NCBI RefSeq assembly: GCF_030269925.1
Contig: NC_085128.1
Span: 6,636,501-6,700,500, forward strand
Origin: Bombyx mori
Lineage: Eukaryota > Arthropoda > Insecta > Lepidoptera > Bombycidae
Reading direction: 5' to 3'
Length of the DNA: 64,000 bases
The translations under genes and the position numbers were made by a program. Under the pieces are notes generated by a model, which did not search any database, had not been told where the DNA came from, and was given only the letters and a program-made list of their open reading frames with translations. Below, in pieces: positions 32,082-43,387 of this stretch. How positions within the stretch are numbered: position 1 is the first letter of the stretch; each line of letters begins with the position of its first letter.

Positions 32082-33672
32082 CAGTACCGTACAATGGGGT
32101 AAATAGGGACAAAATCGACCTTCAGATTGAATTTTAAAATAGTTCCAATTAAATAGTCACTGCTCAACGAAAGAAATAAGTTGAGTCTTGAACGTACCTA
32201 GGTGATAAAAACCGTTACATAATTTTAATTATTCATTTTAAAGAAATAATCGGTAAAATAATGGTCGTCCCAATTTACCCAGCGTCCGGGGTAAATTGAC
32301 ACGGTTAAGGGTTAAATTGGGATATTTGTAAGGGTTGTCAACTCGCAGTACTGCGATATATAGGTAGGTGCCATATAATTATTTATATGGACCGAAATGA
32401 TGAATACAATCCATAATTTAAGCACAATACACAACATAGTGTAAATTAAGCTGGTTTCTATTCCGAAGCGATGTGACGTGAATGATAATCAACAATACAA
32501 TGATCAAAAAACAGTATGTGCATGTTATATTTTAGAAAATTATTAATTATTTCCTTAAAAATCACAACTCTGAAACAAAATGATAAAATAGAATAAAAAA
32601 TAGAAAACAAAAGGACTGGAAATGCAATAATACAATTTTATTTAATCAACATTTTCAAAATAATCTTTGAGCAAGAGTAAGATATCAGGTGAATAAGTTA
32701 AAAAACAGCTTTATCTGATTACTGCCAATAATAACAAAAATAAAAGAAATTCTTTCTAAGCTAAATAACTAAACTCAATTAATTCACTCACTCATAATTG
32801 GATATCTCGGATTTTTAATTAATGTTACATTTAAAATCTGAGGCCTGTTTTTATTTGTGTGTGCGTTTTGAATGTTAACAAAATCATGATTCGACGCGTG
32901 AATAGATTCTGAAATAACAAAAGTTTTGATTCGTTTGAGTTCTTTTAACTTTTAATTTTTTTTATTGCTATAAAGAACATACGACCGGGCAGATTTTACA
33001 AGGTAAATGTCGCGAAAAAAAAGTAATTATATATATACTTTTATTTTACCTATAATACTTACATAAACTAATTGATAAACACATTAACCTTCTTTACATC
33101 ACGCAATTAAGTGATAGTATAGGCTAAAAAATCTATTATAAGATATCAGTGACAACCCTAACAAGCCATCCCTATTTTGTCTTTTGGCGTTCCAATTTTG
33201 TGTTTTCTCGTCCCTAATTTTTCCAGTCTCGTTCCCAATTACCCTACAAACGTCCCAATTTTCCCCAAAAAGAAAGGAAAAAATATACATTTTTTATTTT
33301 GTCGAAATATTGTATTTAAAATAAGAATATTGCAACTTACCGTTTGTTGTGGTATTTCCAGGTGTATTAAAAACTTATATAAACTGTGATCTTATTGAAA
33401 AAACAACGATAATATTACTTTTTTTTAAAGTTCTTTAAGCTGTTTTAAAACGCACTTTTCAACCACTATTTTCAATTTAATTTGACGAATTTTTGGGACC
33501 AACTTAACTCATATTTAGTACTTGCATAGTTAACTTGGTTTTTCTTCTATACATTGATAAATATTAACATAAACAAAATTAGGTAGATTCCGTGCTACAG
33601 GTACTTTGAGAATCTTCCGCAGGTTTGTCCCAATTTACCCCAGGATCCCAATTTACCCCATGTCATGGTACG
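32082..33672. mobile_element. Putative DNA element with 'ggggtaaattggga' ends
   Basis: The left end 'accgtacaatggggtaaata' matches the complement of the right end near 33645-33672 ('aatttaccccatgtcatggt'). The motif GGGGTAAATTGGGA recurs in both orientations just inside each end (32270-32330 and 33180-33270). No ORF recognised. Target duplication not resolved. Confidence 0.5.
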
Positions 33673-33880
33673 TGCCTACTCCAAGGAACGGCGGTCAGCG
33701 ACTCTCGCATATTTACAAAACAATTCATGACATTTCACACTAGTTATACATAACTGAAAAGTAGACCATTACTTTCATCTTACCTGTTTTTCTTCAGTAT
33801 TGCACAAATGAAATGCAACTCCTTTAACTTAAACGGCTCCAAGTTTTAAATTAGGTCTTGTTGTTATTGAATTAATAAAT

Positions 33881-36312
33881 ATGCATCTATCTATATGCCT
33901 TGTTTGGCTTACACAAATTATCTTTCCTTTGGTCGGAAGTGATTGTGGCTGCAGTGTGAATAGAAATGGAGAAAAAGACCGAAATAATTTATATTCAGGC
34001 AATAACAATGAACAATGCTCTGTTGAAAATATAAGTGATAAAGTTGAAGATGAACAGCGGTCTAACGAAATGATGGTATTAGTGCCGGGTGGGGAATACC
34101 AATATGGAACTGATGACATTGTAATTGAAAATGATAATGAAGGACCAAAGCGAATTGTCAAAGTTAAAAGTTTTTTTTTGGATAAGTATGAAGTATCAAA
34201 TCAGGATTTTAAACACTTTACTAGAGTTACAAATTATAAGACTGAGGCAGATATTTTTGGAGACAGTTTTGTGTTTGCACTTTTTCTGAATAATACCTTT
34301 AAAGAAAAAATCAAAGATTTTCGAGTTGCCCAAGCTACTTGGTGGTACAAAGTGTTTGGTGCCAATTGGAACCATCCTTTTGGACCCGATTCTAGTATAA
34401 CAGGTAATTTATTAATGTAAAAATATACATGTTAAGAGGAATTATTGCTTGTACCTAGTTCATAAATAGGTATTCTGTTGTCTCCACCATGAATAATAAC
34501 ATTGCAACCTAATACAATGTTAATGCAATTCCTTGCAAATTATAAGTCCCTATATTATATCTGGTGTGGGAGGGATCTTACAAAATCTATCCAATCACAT
34601 GATAACATGTGAAAATATGATTTAGACTGACATCAACTGTAAGTATTAGGAGTCTTATCAGTAACAGTAGACTTACATGCAATGATGATGAAGTTGATAC
34701 TATTAACAACGTCAATGATGATGATGATTGTGATACATTTTAAACAATATTCTGTGTTTAGATGTAATGGATCACCCAGTTATACATGTATCCTGGAATG
34801 ATGCGAAAGCCTATTGTAAGTGGAGAAGGGCAAGACTACCTACTGAAATAGAATGGGAAGCAGCATGTAGAGGTGGACATCAAGACATTAAGTATCCTTG
34901 GGGAAATAAGCTTTTCCCAGAACGACAATACAAGTAGAGTTAATTAATTAAATAATAATATATTATAATAATTAATAATTTTATGTTAAAGGGCAGTATT
35001 TTGTAGGCAGCTGCTTTGCTGTGCTCTGGCATTGCTGATATCCATAAGTGATGGCGACTACACACCATGAAGTGGCCACCTACATACAATGGCAATAAAA
35101 AAAATAGAATTTCTAAGACTGTTACTATTCACCTTAAAAGTTTTATTAGAGCCTCAAAAAATTACTAGTAGGGCATATTTTAAGCCTGCATGGGTACCAT
35201 TCTCTCAGTTTGTTTGCCGAGTGCTTTGTGTAGAAGTTGGTGCAGCAGCAGCAACAATTCTATTAAGACTCACCTTGTGTACCATTTAAGAGCAACAGCA
35301 AGGCAGTAAGCTCACCACCGATCTATACAATAAATATGTTTTTACATTTAAAACAAATTCATCAAAACTGGCCCCACATAAAGTGAGCTAAGGGCAAGAA
35401 TAAGAAGATGATTTAAAGCAAATCCACCAAACTTTGTATCTAATATATTATAATAATATGTTTCTCTTCTTTGTTCCGTTTTGTTGTACAAACTTTTTTC
35501 CCCTCAGGGCAAATATTTGGCAAGGAACCTTTCCACATCATAACTCTGCCAAAGATAATTTTGTTGGTACAAACCCTGTAGAATTATTTCCTCAAAACGA
35601 TTTTGGTCTTCATAACATGGCTGGAAATGTTTGGGAATGGACAGAAGATGCATGGACTGAAGATGATGTAAGTGAATTATAAGTACAGTCAAATGTCAAA
35701 ACAAATATATAAGGTTTTATTGAAAGTTATGAAATTGATTATATGCAACATGTGACTGAATAGGCAGATACAAAGTTACTTTTTCTGATGTTGGGGCTAG
35801 AAAAATTGTGAAAACTTCCTTAGAAGTAAAAAGAGTTTTGAATGTTTGGTATGTAAAATCATATCATTTCTTAAAACTTGGTACACATGAATTCTGCGTA
35901 TTGATGTGTAGCAAGCAATGTAAAATACACAATATTCTCTTAAGAACCTCAAAGAAACTGTAATATATATTGGGAAATTTCTTTTAGATAATGTTTTGTA
36001 TAATTTTAAATAAAAAAACTTGATACATCTGAGTTTGTTCAACCATCAACACAATAAATATCCACACTGCGGTGGTAATGGGCTGAATGCTAAAGGGGTA
36101 TATTTCTTGAAATAATTATTGATGTCTATGTGATGACATACAACTGGTAAAACTGTATTTTTATATTTCAGCCCAAAGAGAAGGTGAAGAAAGGTGGTTC
36201 GTATTTATGCCACCATTCCTATTGTTACCGATATAGATGTTCAGCACGATCACATAACACTATAGATAGTTCAGCAGGGAATTTAGGATTTCGGTGTGCT
36301 AAATCAATTTAA
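33881..36312 (+). CDS. SUMF1: Formylglycine-generating enzyme (sulfatase-modifying factor 1), 4 exons
   Basis: Exons 33881-34403, 34762-34933, 35508-35667 and 36172-36312, GT-AG with matching phases, encode 331 aa. FGE oxidises a cysteine in sulfatases to C-alpha-formylglycine in the ER lumen. The N-terminus ([19 protein letters not shown]) is a signal peptide. The FGE-sulfatase domain runs from about residue 66 ([15 protein letters not shown]), with [50 protein letters not shown], and [13 protein letters not shown]. Exon 4 holds both catalytic cysteines (C298 and C303, in [11 protein letters not shown]). The SUMF2 paralogue lacks them, so this is SUMF1. The linker between signal and domain is short and acidic. 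AATAAA lies at 36381-36386. A family-B SINE sits in intron 2. Confidence 0.95.
34990..35100 (+). repeat. Family-B SINE, diverged
   Basis: 'gtaggcagctgctttgctgt', 'tggcattgctgatatccat' and tail 'tggcaataaaaaa'. In intron 2 of SUMF1. Confidence 0.6.
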
Positions 36313-36380
36313 TTATGTATTATTTTTTAAGTTAAGATAATAGTAACATAATATAATAATATAAAGGTAGGTACTTAATA

Positions 36381-36386
36381 AATAAA
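36381..36386 (+). terminator. Polyadenylation signal of SUMF1
   Basis: AATAAA 69 bp past the stop codon, in the sense orientation. Confidence 0.55.
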
Positions 36387-37004
36387 AGTTAAATCAACCT
36401 GTTCATTTTGTTATTTTTATATATTATTGTTTTAACATTTCAATTGTGACATTTTCTAGGATAATTTGTATCATGAAAGACTTTAATAAATGTTATTAAA
36501 TGAAATTCGTAGGTAGTATTTTAATTTTAATTCATTTTTAACTTTTTAGGTACTGACATGACCTAAGTATACTAAAGTAAGCAAAAAAAAAAAAAAATAT
36601 TTTTTTTATAAATTAAAAGTAGTACCAATTTAGGTCTACACTTGACTAAAACCATGTATTTTTTAAAAGACAAGTATATGAAAGATAGTCCTAATCTTAT
36701 ACATTTAAACGAGCAATTCTTGTATATTAATTAATATATATACAATCTGAATCTCGGAAACGGCTCCAACGATTTTCATAAAATTTAGTATACAGGGAAT
36801 TTTGGGGGCGATAAATCGATCTAGCTACGATTTATTTTCAGAAAATGTTGTTTTATTCGTGTTTTTAATAATCAACTCTTCCCGACATCTATTGGCGAAT
36901 AATAATACTATTTTTCTTAATTGAGGGCAACTAACCGCTTTAAAGACACAAGATGACGTTATCAAAAAAAATTATATAATAAAATATAATATTTTTTTTA
37001 CTTT
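36387..37004. other. Spacer after SUMF1
   Basis: AT-rich. Positions 36745-36840 ('gaatctcggaaacggctcca', 'cgattttcataaaatttag') resemble a common lepidopteran dispersed repeat. Nothing coding. Confidence 0.4.
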
Positions 37005-37366
37005 TTTTTTATTGCTTAGATGTATCGACGAGCTCACAGCCCACCTGGTGTTAAATGGTTACTGGAGCCCATAGACATCCACAACGTAAATGCGCCACCC
37101 ACCTCGAGATAAGTTCTAAGGTCTCAGTAGTTACAACGGCTACCCCACCCTTCGAACCGAAACGCATTACTGCTTCACGGCGGAAATAGGCGGGGTGGTG
37201 TTACCTACCCGTGCGGACTCCCAAGAGGTCCTACCACCAGTGATCTCAGTATAGTTACAACGGCTACCCCACCCTTCGAACCGAAACGCATTACTGCTTC
37301 ACGGCGGAAATAGGCGGGGTGGTGGTACCTACCCGTGCGGACTCCCAAGAGGTCCTACCACCAGTG
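37005..37366 (-). repeat. Family-A retroposon with internal tandem duplication
   Basis: Minus strand from the A-tail side. The stretch 37129-37243 is repeated almost exactly at 37247-37366, giving two copies of 'gaaacgcattactgcttcac'. Confidence 0.75.
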
Positions 37367-37432
37367 AATCTGGTAATTGTTATACATACTAATATTATAA
37401 ATGCAAAAATAACTCTGTCTCTATTTTTGTCC

Positions 37433-37656
37433 AGACACAGCCCACTGAGTTTCTCGCCGGATCTTCTCAGTGGGTCGCGTTTCCGATCCGGTGGTAGATT
37501 CTGCGCAGCACGGCTCTTGCTGGGGTTCGTGTTAGCAACGTCGTCAGGTTTAGTGTATATGGGTCTATGGGTTTGAGCCCTCTGAGCTCACCTATTAGTT
37601 AAGGTTACGCTGAAATAGCCTCTCTAGGCTATCAGCACAGGTAGGGGAAAAAAAAG
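37433..37656 (+). repeat. Bm1-type SINE
   Basis: 'cacagcccactgagtttctc' to 'gcacaggtaggggaaaaaa'. Contains a short internal duplication near 'gtatatgggtctatgggttt'. Confidence 0.8.
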
Positions 37657-37813
37657 CGTGCGCCGCTTCGATCAACAATAGTAACTAGATTTCGGGTCGG
37701 TGCAAAAATCCGTCTCGTTAAAATTAAATAACAGCTCACTTGAGATGTGAGCTCTTATTATGTTTAGTTCTCTTCAGACACCAACCGTCAACCAGACGTC
37801 AACCCGTCTCACA

Positions 37814-37890
37814 ATGCAGCAGTGTGTATTCAAAAGTTGCAAAAATAATGCCCGAAAAACCAATTTACCGGCCGGAGTATCTTACTTTCG
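37814..37890 (+). CDS. Orphan first exon of a THAP zinc-finger protein
   Basis: ATG at 37814 opens a 77-nt coding stretch ending at a strong donor (CG|GTAAGC). It reads MQQCVFKSCKNNARK and then PAGVSYFR. The C-x4-C pair followed by N and a V-S-x-F stretch matches the start of the C2CH THAP domain, a DNA-binding module of cellular and P-element-derived proteins. The next THAP exon (with the conserved W, P and C..H) was not found downstream. The BEL/Pao element begins 46 bp past the donor, so it would sit in intron 1. It could be a real gene cut by the insertion, or a decayed fragment. Confidence 0.45.
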
Positions 37891-37936
37891 GTAAGCACAT
37901 GAACTTTAAGTTATATTTTAAGCTTTAATAAATAAT

Positions 37937-38209
37937 TGTTGCGTCTATTTCTTAGATGTATCTTGAGGTGGCCAAGAAAATGAATAAATGCGTTTACTTC
38001 TTCAAATACTCATTATATTATTTTTAATTAATTTACAAATATAGAATTGAAATGCGCGTCCATCTTTTTTCTTCGTGTTATAATAATTTTAAATTTTGAC
38101 AATTGGTGCCACTGTTGCGTTTCCTGTTTTGTGATTGGTTCGTGCGATATGACGTCATCGTTGGCCAATCACAGCCATCAATGTATTACGTGACGTTGAT
38201 TCGTTAACA
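37937..38209 (-). repeat. 3' LTR of the BEL/Pao element
   Basis: 273 bp, starting TGTTGCGTC and ending TTAACA on the plus strand. Matches the other LTR base for base except a T-run length change. Confidence 0.9.
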
Positions 38210-38288
38210 TGCTCCCGGCCTTGGAAGCACCAGGTTCCAACAATTGGCGGTGATCATTCAGGAACCCAGTAGCTGCTACCGTGCGTAA

Positions 38289-38525
38289 TCATTCTTCATA
38301 TAAGGGAAGCGGACAGATTTTGGAGAATGCCCGTCTCACTATCCCATCCTCTTTGCGAATATCAGCCACACGTGACAAGCTGTCTTTGCCTGGATATGTT
38401 TTGATAATTCGTCCCAAGCTCCATTTCAATGGCGGTAAGTTGTCATCTTTTATAAGAACCAACATGTTTTCCTTGAGCTCACCCTTATGTTGGTACCATT
38501 TGCTCCTGGTTTGCATCTCTGACAC
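38289..38525 (-). pseudogene. BEL/Pao integrase C-terminal (DUF5641-like) domain
   Basis: The frame reads KGELKENMLVLIKDDNLPP, then KWSLGRI and the typical R/K-rich end. This is the domain that follows the integrase core in Pao elements. It is separated from the core by a frame break at 38525-38538. Confidence 0.65.
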
Positions 38526-38537
38526 GTATTCTTTAGC

Positions 38538-39453
38538 TCAGCGGCTCCAGAAGTGCTGGCGGATCTGTTCAACTCTCTGGTATCTGGTAAGTCGACTAGC
38601 CGGAACATCGTGAAGGTCATCAGGTACAGGTGCAGTTAGCGGACGGCCAACCAAAAAATGAGCTGGGATAAGTGGAAGAAAATCCTGTGGATCTGAGGAC
38701 ATAGGGTTTAAAGGTCGGGAGTTGAGGACAGCTTCAACCTGCGATAGTACTGTGCTCATTTCTTCAAATGTAAGGTGTGCGTTGCCAACCACACGCCGCA
38801 AATGATACTTACAGCTTTTAACACCAGCCACCCACAAGCCCCTAAAATGACTAACATAACACGGTATCAATCTAAAATTTATATTTTGAGAAATCGCGTA
38901 GATATGCCTTAATGTCATCTGAACAACAATTTAAAAACTTTGCGAATTCATTCATTGCGCCTACAAAGTTGCGCCCTTTATCGGAGTATATTTCAATAGC
39001 TTTTCCTCGACGTGAAATGAACATCTTCAGTACCAACAAATAAGCATCTGATGAAAGGTCGGTCACAAGCTCGAGATGTACAGTGCGTGAAGCAAAACAT
39101 ACAAATAAACATATATACGATTTTTGTAATCTTGCTCCCCTACCCCTACGATTTAAAATGAACACTGGTCCTGCATAATCCACTCCACAGCGTAAGAAGG
39201 GAAAACCTGGCTGCAGCCGTTCTCGAGGCAGATTCCCCATTATGGGATTAAGAGTTACAGCGCGCAATCGGGCAAACTTCATACAACTATGTACCAGCTT
39301 CTTAGCAAGATTACGACCTCCAATAGGCCACCATGACTCTCGTAACGTATACAAAAGAAGTTGCGGCGCAGCATGCATCATTCGAGTGTGTTCGTATTCA
39401 AACAATAAAACTGTAAAATTATGTAGTTCTATACATATGGGTTCAATACGCAT
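38538..39453 (-). pseudogene. BEL/Pao integrase, frameshifted, catalytic Glu replaced
   Basis: Two overlapping frames (39453-38872 and 38918-38538) make one integrase broken by a frameshift near 38890. The zinc-binding region is at the start. GVDYAGP and YSDKGRNF hold the first two catalytic aspartates. The third catalytic residue, normally E in a GLWE motif, is V here (GLWVAGVKS). LNSRPL and the P-x-HFL-x-GRPL motif follow. Two independent defects (frameshift, E to V) make it inactive. Confidence 0.8.
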
Positions 39454-40190
39454 AGCATAGCTGTATGTGTATGTTATTTAACAATGATAGGCAAGAAACA
39501 AATCGATCCCATACTTGCGTGACGTCACAAGGAACCGGTTCATCCCAAATAAGTTTCAACAGCCAACATTTTTGTAATAATATCTTAGCGATAGTAATAA
39601 CTGGACTAATTAAACCTAAGGGGTCATAAATTTGTGATGCGCTAGATAAAATAATGCGTTTCGTAATAATATTGTTGGCATTATACTTAATTTGCGTGTA
39701 AAACATTAATTCATCTAACTTATTATTATCCAATCCATCTAATACCGTACAGTTTTGTTTTGAACGTTATCTCTTGCTAGGCCGAGTTTTTTTGTAACAT
39801 TTTGCACATCGTCATTAGTAGTGCAGTCAAAGTTAAATATCCATTTACGTAAAATTAAACTAGCCGATTTTAAAACCTTATCAGTGCCTTCGCAAATTTG
39901 ATTTAATCTTGAAATACTATTTTGACTACAAATTAAGTCGTCCACGTAAAAATTATCATTAGGTTTCTTTCACGTACGGAACCTCACACTCTTGCGCTAA
40001 TTGTTTTAAACACACCGTGATGAGGTAAAAAATAATGTGGTGTTTAATAACTATGTACAAGACTCATGTGGCGTAAGTTAATGTATTCGTGTATAAAGTC
40101 GATATACATTTGTTTGTAAGTAGGATTACGTTGCAGCCTTTTTTCTAAAGCGTATAAAGTGACGTTCAGCTTGTGTGCGCGTGTCACCTA
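39443..40190 (-). pseudogene. BEL/Pao reverse transcriptase / RNase H remnant with core deletion
   Basis: Minus strand: a frame with L-PHHGV-like residues near 40020-40000 is followed within 50 bp by YVDDL (39945 region). The intervening RT palm/fingers segment, normally well over 100 residues, is missing. Further frames (39945-39739 and 39733-39443) carry the region after YVDDL and the IYDPLGLISP motif typical of Pao A17 proteins. Several frame changes and stops lie within. Confidence 0.75.
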
Positions 40191-40438
40191 GTAACTTCGG
40201 AGAGTGCTTGAACGGAAATCGAACCTTAAACCGCCCGTCCGTGAGGTTGTTTTAATAAAGTGCTCCTTACAGGTGCGCTTCTCGTTACTTAACTTAGGAA
40301 AATTAATTGGTAATTCTTCGATTTCCCAAAAATTGCGTAATAATTGATCTAATGAGCACGTGTCACTGTCAACGGTTTGCGTAAAGTTACAGCTAACATG
40401 TCTTTGTTTGCGTGTAAAAGATTGAAATGAGCCCGAGA

Positions 40439-42439
40439 TTATCCAACCAAGATGCGTATTTTGGAGATGGGAGCCATTTTTAAGTCGTATTTTACCTTCT
40501 CTAATTCCCAAAACAAATCCGCGCCTATTAATAAATCGATCGGCTGACTATCATAAAACGTCGGATCTGCTAGTACAATGTTATCCGGTATGGTAAACAA
40601 ATTAGCGTTATATGTCTTCATAGGTAAGTTTGATGTTATTTGTGGTAGAATTAAACACTGAATGCGTGCAGCATAACTACTAGTGCGTGATTGGATCTCT
40701 ATATTACAGTATTGCGAACACTGTAATATTGAATTCCCTACGCCGTTAATTTTTTGAGTGGACTGTAATATTTGTGGATTTAATTTGTCACAAAGTGTTT
40801 GTGTGATGAATGAACGTTCGCTGCCACTATCGAGTAAAGCGCGCGCTTGATGGTAAACACCCGACTGGCTACGTATTTCTACAATAGCTGTGGACAGCAA
40901 AACTGGTTGCGCTGGATGCATGTTATCAATTGTGTCAGTAGTTTGCGCCTGAAAAGAGTGTGCGTTCGAGTTATCTTTCGTATTAGACGGGACGGCTGAT
41001 TGTTCACAAGATGGCAACGTAACTTTAGGGAAACTATGATCATAATTTTTAATGACATCGCAAATTAATGAATTATGTTTTTTATCACATTTTCGACACG
41101 GCCCGAACACACAGGTGTCAACAGTATGTCCTGGACGCATGCAATTAGGGCACAACTGTTTGGTTTGGATAAATTTTAATCTATTTTGTACACTAAGGTC
41201 CAAAAACTTTTGACATGAATATAGCGGATGTAAATCATTACACATTATACAGGGTCTGTAATTACGTGCATTCTTTCCTTGTGATTTATTATTATTATTT
41301 GGTTTATTTGAAACTATATTGCAATGAAATTTAGATGTTAACTGGTTACTGAATTGCTTTTTATTATTGTCTGTCGCGCTATATACGCCTGCTTTACTGT
41401 GTGATACTATAAGTGTTTCCAAAATATCCGCCCTATTTCTAAGAAACTGAAGTAAGTCATTTAGTTGAACTACAGTTTTGGTGTTATTGGTTGATGTAAT
41501 TAAACTACACTTGTGCTGTTCCCATTCCCGTTCGGTAATGGAATCTAATTTTGTGACAATAATGTAAATGATTAACGTATCCCAATACTCTGTAGATTCC
41601 CCTAAAAGCTTTAAAGCGCGGAGGTTTTTTAAAATATTATCAATTAATTTGCGTAATTGCACTGGTGATTCTTTGGTCAACGATTGCATGGTAAACATGG
41701 ATTTGACATGGTTATGTACTAATAATTTCGTATTATCAAATCGATTTAACAGTAGTTCCCAAGCAACTTTATAATTATTAGCAGAGAATTCTATGGAATC
41801 TATGACCGATTTAGCGTTACCGGACAAAGACGATTTTAAATAATGAAATTTTTGAATTTCTGTAATTGTTTCACTATTATGTATCAATGACAAAAATGTA
41901 TCGCGGAACTCTAACCAGTGCTCATATAAGCCGTCAAAGGTGGGGACAGATATAGTGGGTAATTTAATACTTTTGGAACTTGTAATCGGTGGTTCAGACA
42001 TCATACCTTTTGACTTTTCATCAGCGGTGGTCAGACATTCAGCAAGGGCAAGAATATTATAATATTTTTGCTCGAAATCTTCACGCGATTCTAACTGTTT
42101 TTCAATATCAATTTCAACACTAATGTCTTCTATTTGAGTCTGAACGAGGTTAAAATCATTCATTAAACTTTGCGATCCTGCCACCCGCAGTTTTAGCTCG
42201 GTACGTTGATGAATAGTTAATTCTACACCTTCGAATGAATTCACGTATTTTCCAAAGTTAGTCAAACGACATTTAATAGATGCGCGTTTTTTTGTAAGAT
42301 CTTTCATCAATAATTCTACATTCATTCTACATTCTTCAATAATCTTCTGATGTAGCCATTGTGGAAACAAGTAAATGGTGGTGTACTTACAGTTTTTAAA
42401 TAATAAAACAAAAAAGTACGTACGCAAAATGAAAAACAA
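40439..42439 (-). CDS. BEL/Pao gag-protease ORF
   Basis: A 666-codon frame. The gag part contains PTFDGLYEHWLEFRDTF (DUF1759-type gag core, residues about 168-185) and a downstream DUF1759 stretch. Zinc-knuckle cysteines follow at CIMCNDLHPLYSC and CPNCMRPGH..DTC, then a retroviral-type aspartyl protease with ALLDSGSERSFI. The first residues are probably not the native start: an ATG at 42359-42357 in another frame opens MATSED and stops at once, so the gag start itself seems shifted by a small indel. The frame continues (LGWIISG region) into the next ORF, 40511-40188. Confidence 0.75.
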   Translation of the reverse strand: MFFILRTYFFVLLFKNCKYTTIYLFPQWLHQKIIEECRMNVELLMKDLTKKRASIKCRLTNFGKYVNSFEGVELTIHQRTELKLRVAGSQSLMNDFNLVQTQIEDISVEIDIEKQLESREDFEQKYYNILALAECLTTADEKSKGMMSEPPITSSKSIKLPTISVPTFDGLYEHWLEFRDTFLSLIHNSETITEIQKFHYLKSSLSGNAKSVIDSIEFSANNYKVAWELLLNRFDNTKLLVHNHVKSMFTMQSLTKESPVQLRKLIDNILKNLRALKLLGESTEYWDTLIIYIIVTKLDSITEREWEQHKCSLITSTNNTKTVVQLNDLLQFLRNRADILETLIVSHSKAGVYSATDNNKKQFSNQLTSKFHCNIVSNKPNNNNKSQGKNARNYRPCIMCNDLHPLYSCQKFLDLSVQNRLKFIQTKQLCPNCMRPGHTVDTCVFGPCRKCDKKHNSLICDVIKNYDHSFPKVTLPSCEQSAVPSNTKDNSNAHSFQAQTTDTIDNMHPAQPVLLSTAIVEIRSQSGVYHQARALLDSGSERSFITQTLCDKLNPQILQSTQKINGVGNSILQCSQYCNIEIQSRTSSYAARIQCLILPQITSNLPMKTYNANLFTIPDNIVLADPTFYDSQPIDLLIGADLFWELEKVKYDLKMAPISKIRILVG

Positions 42440-42924
42440 AAAAGGTTTGAAGAAAGCAGAGTACTACTATATGAGTCGTCTATTATCAAAGGCGGCAATC
42501 TGTACATTTGGACAAAAATTTTTTATTGATATGTCAATACAGATTTATTTGAATATAATCGTCCCCTTCAAAGAATACGGTTCAAAACCTGCATTAAATA
42601 AAGGTTAATAGTTAACCTGTTATTTATCTAAGATGTCGTTCCGAAGAGTTTTGTGACTGCCAATGGAATACAAAGTCAATAATTCGTTTTTCTGATTTAC
42701 CAATCATTGTCCAAAAGTCAGATTGCCGCCTTTGATAATAGTCGACTCATATACGCGAAGGGGAAAAATTTAGCAAATTTTGGTTAGCACGCCTTGCCAA
42801 AGCACTGTAATCTTGCGAAGCTGGTGAGATTTTCCGAATTTTCCTTTTCAATGGCCGATGCGTCTCTCAAGTAAGCGTCTGGTTCAACTTAATTGATGAT
42901 CTGGTGCTGAAGGTCCAATAGAAA

Positions 42925-43198
42925 TGTTGCGTCTATTTCTTAGATGTATCTTGAGGTGGCCAAGAAAATGAATAAATGCGTTTACTTCTTCAAATACTCA
43001 TTATATTATTTTTAATTAATTTACAAATATAGAATTGAAATGCGCGTCCATCTTTTTTTCTTCGTGTTATAATAATTTTAAATTTTGACAATTGGTGCCA
43101 CTGTTGCGTTTCCTGTTTTGTGATTGGTTCGTGCGATATGACGTCATCGTTGGCCAATCACAGCCATCAATGTATTACGTGACGTTGATTCGTTAACA
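42925..43198 (-). repeat. 5' LTR of the BEL/Pao element
   Basis: 274 bp, TG...CA ends, followed at 43199-43203 by the ATAAT target duplication. The bases next to it inside the element (42901-42924) should hold the primer-binding site, but no tRNA match was recognised. Confidence 0.88.
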
Positions 43199-43387
43199 AT
43201 AATATTAAATTTTAAACAAAAATACCGATCTTTAACCCCGCTACAAATTTTGGCCAAGGCTCGCCAACACATGGACGAACTTTTGTTGAACAGAACGGTA
43301 AATGATGGAGTAGATTTGTGTTGTAATAATTTTTAAAAATTTGTTAGCAGTACTTCAAAATTGGTTAGTTAAAATGGTTACTTCGTT

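Larger units (their letters stand above)
37937..43198 (-). mobile_element. BEL/Pao LTR retrotransposon, internally deleted
   Basis: A 5.26-kb element on the minus strand with LTRs at 42925-43198 (5') and 37937-38209 (3'). Both LTRs have TG...CA ends and are almost identical: the only difference I see is one T in a T run. The 5-bp ATAAT flanks both sides (37932-37936 and 43199-43203). Coding order along the minus strand is gag-protease, reverse transcriptase remnant, RNase H/A17 region, integrase and a C-terminal DUF5641-like domain, as in BEL/Pao elements. The RT core is missing and other frames are broken, so it cannot move by itself. The near-identical LTRs imply recent insertion, presumably with proteins supplied in trans. 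Confidence 0.9.

Noticed and set aside
34990..35289. 66-aa ORF at 35089 in the SUMF1 intron as an exon
   Set aside because: Begins in the tail of a family-B SINE. SUMF1 phases close perfectly without it.
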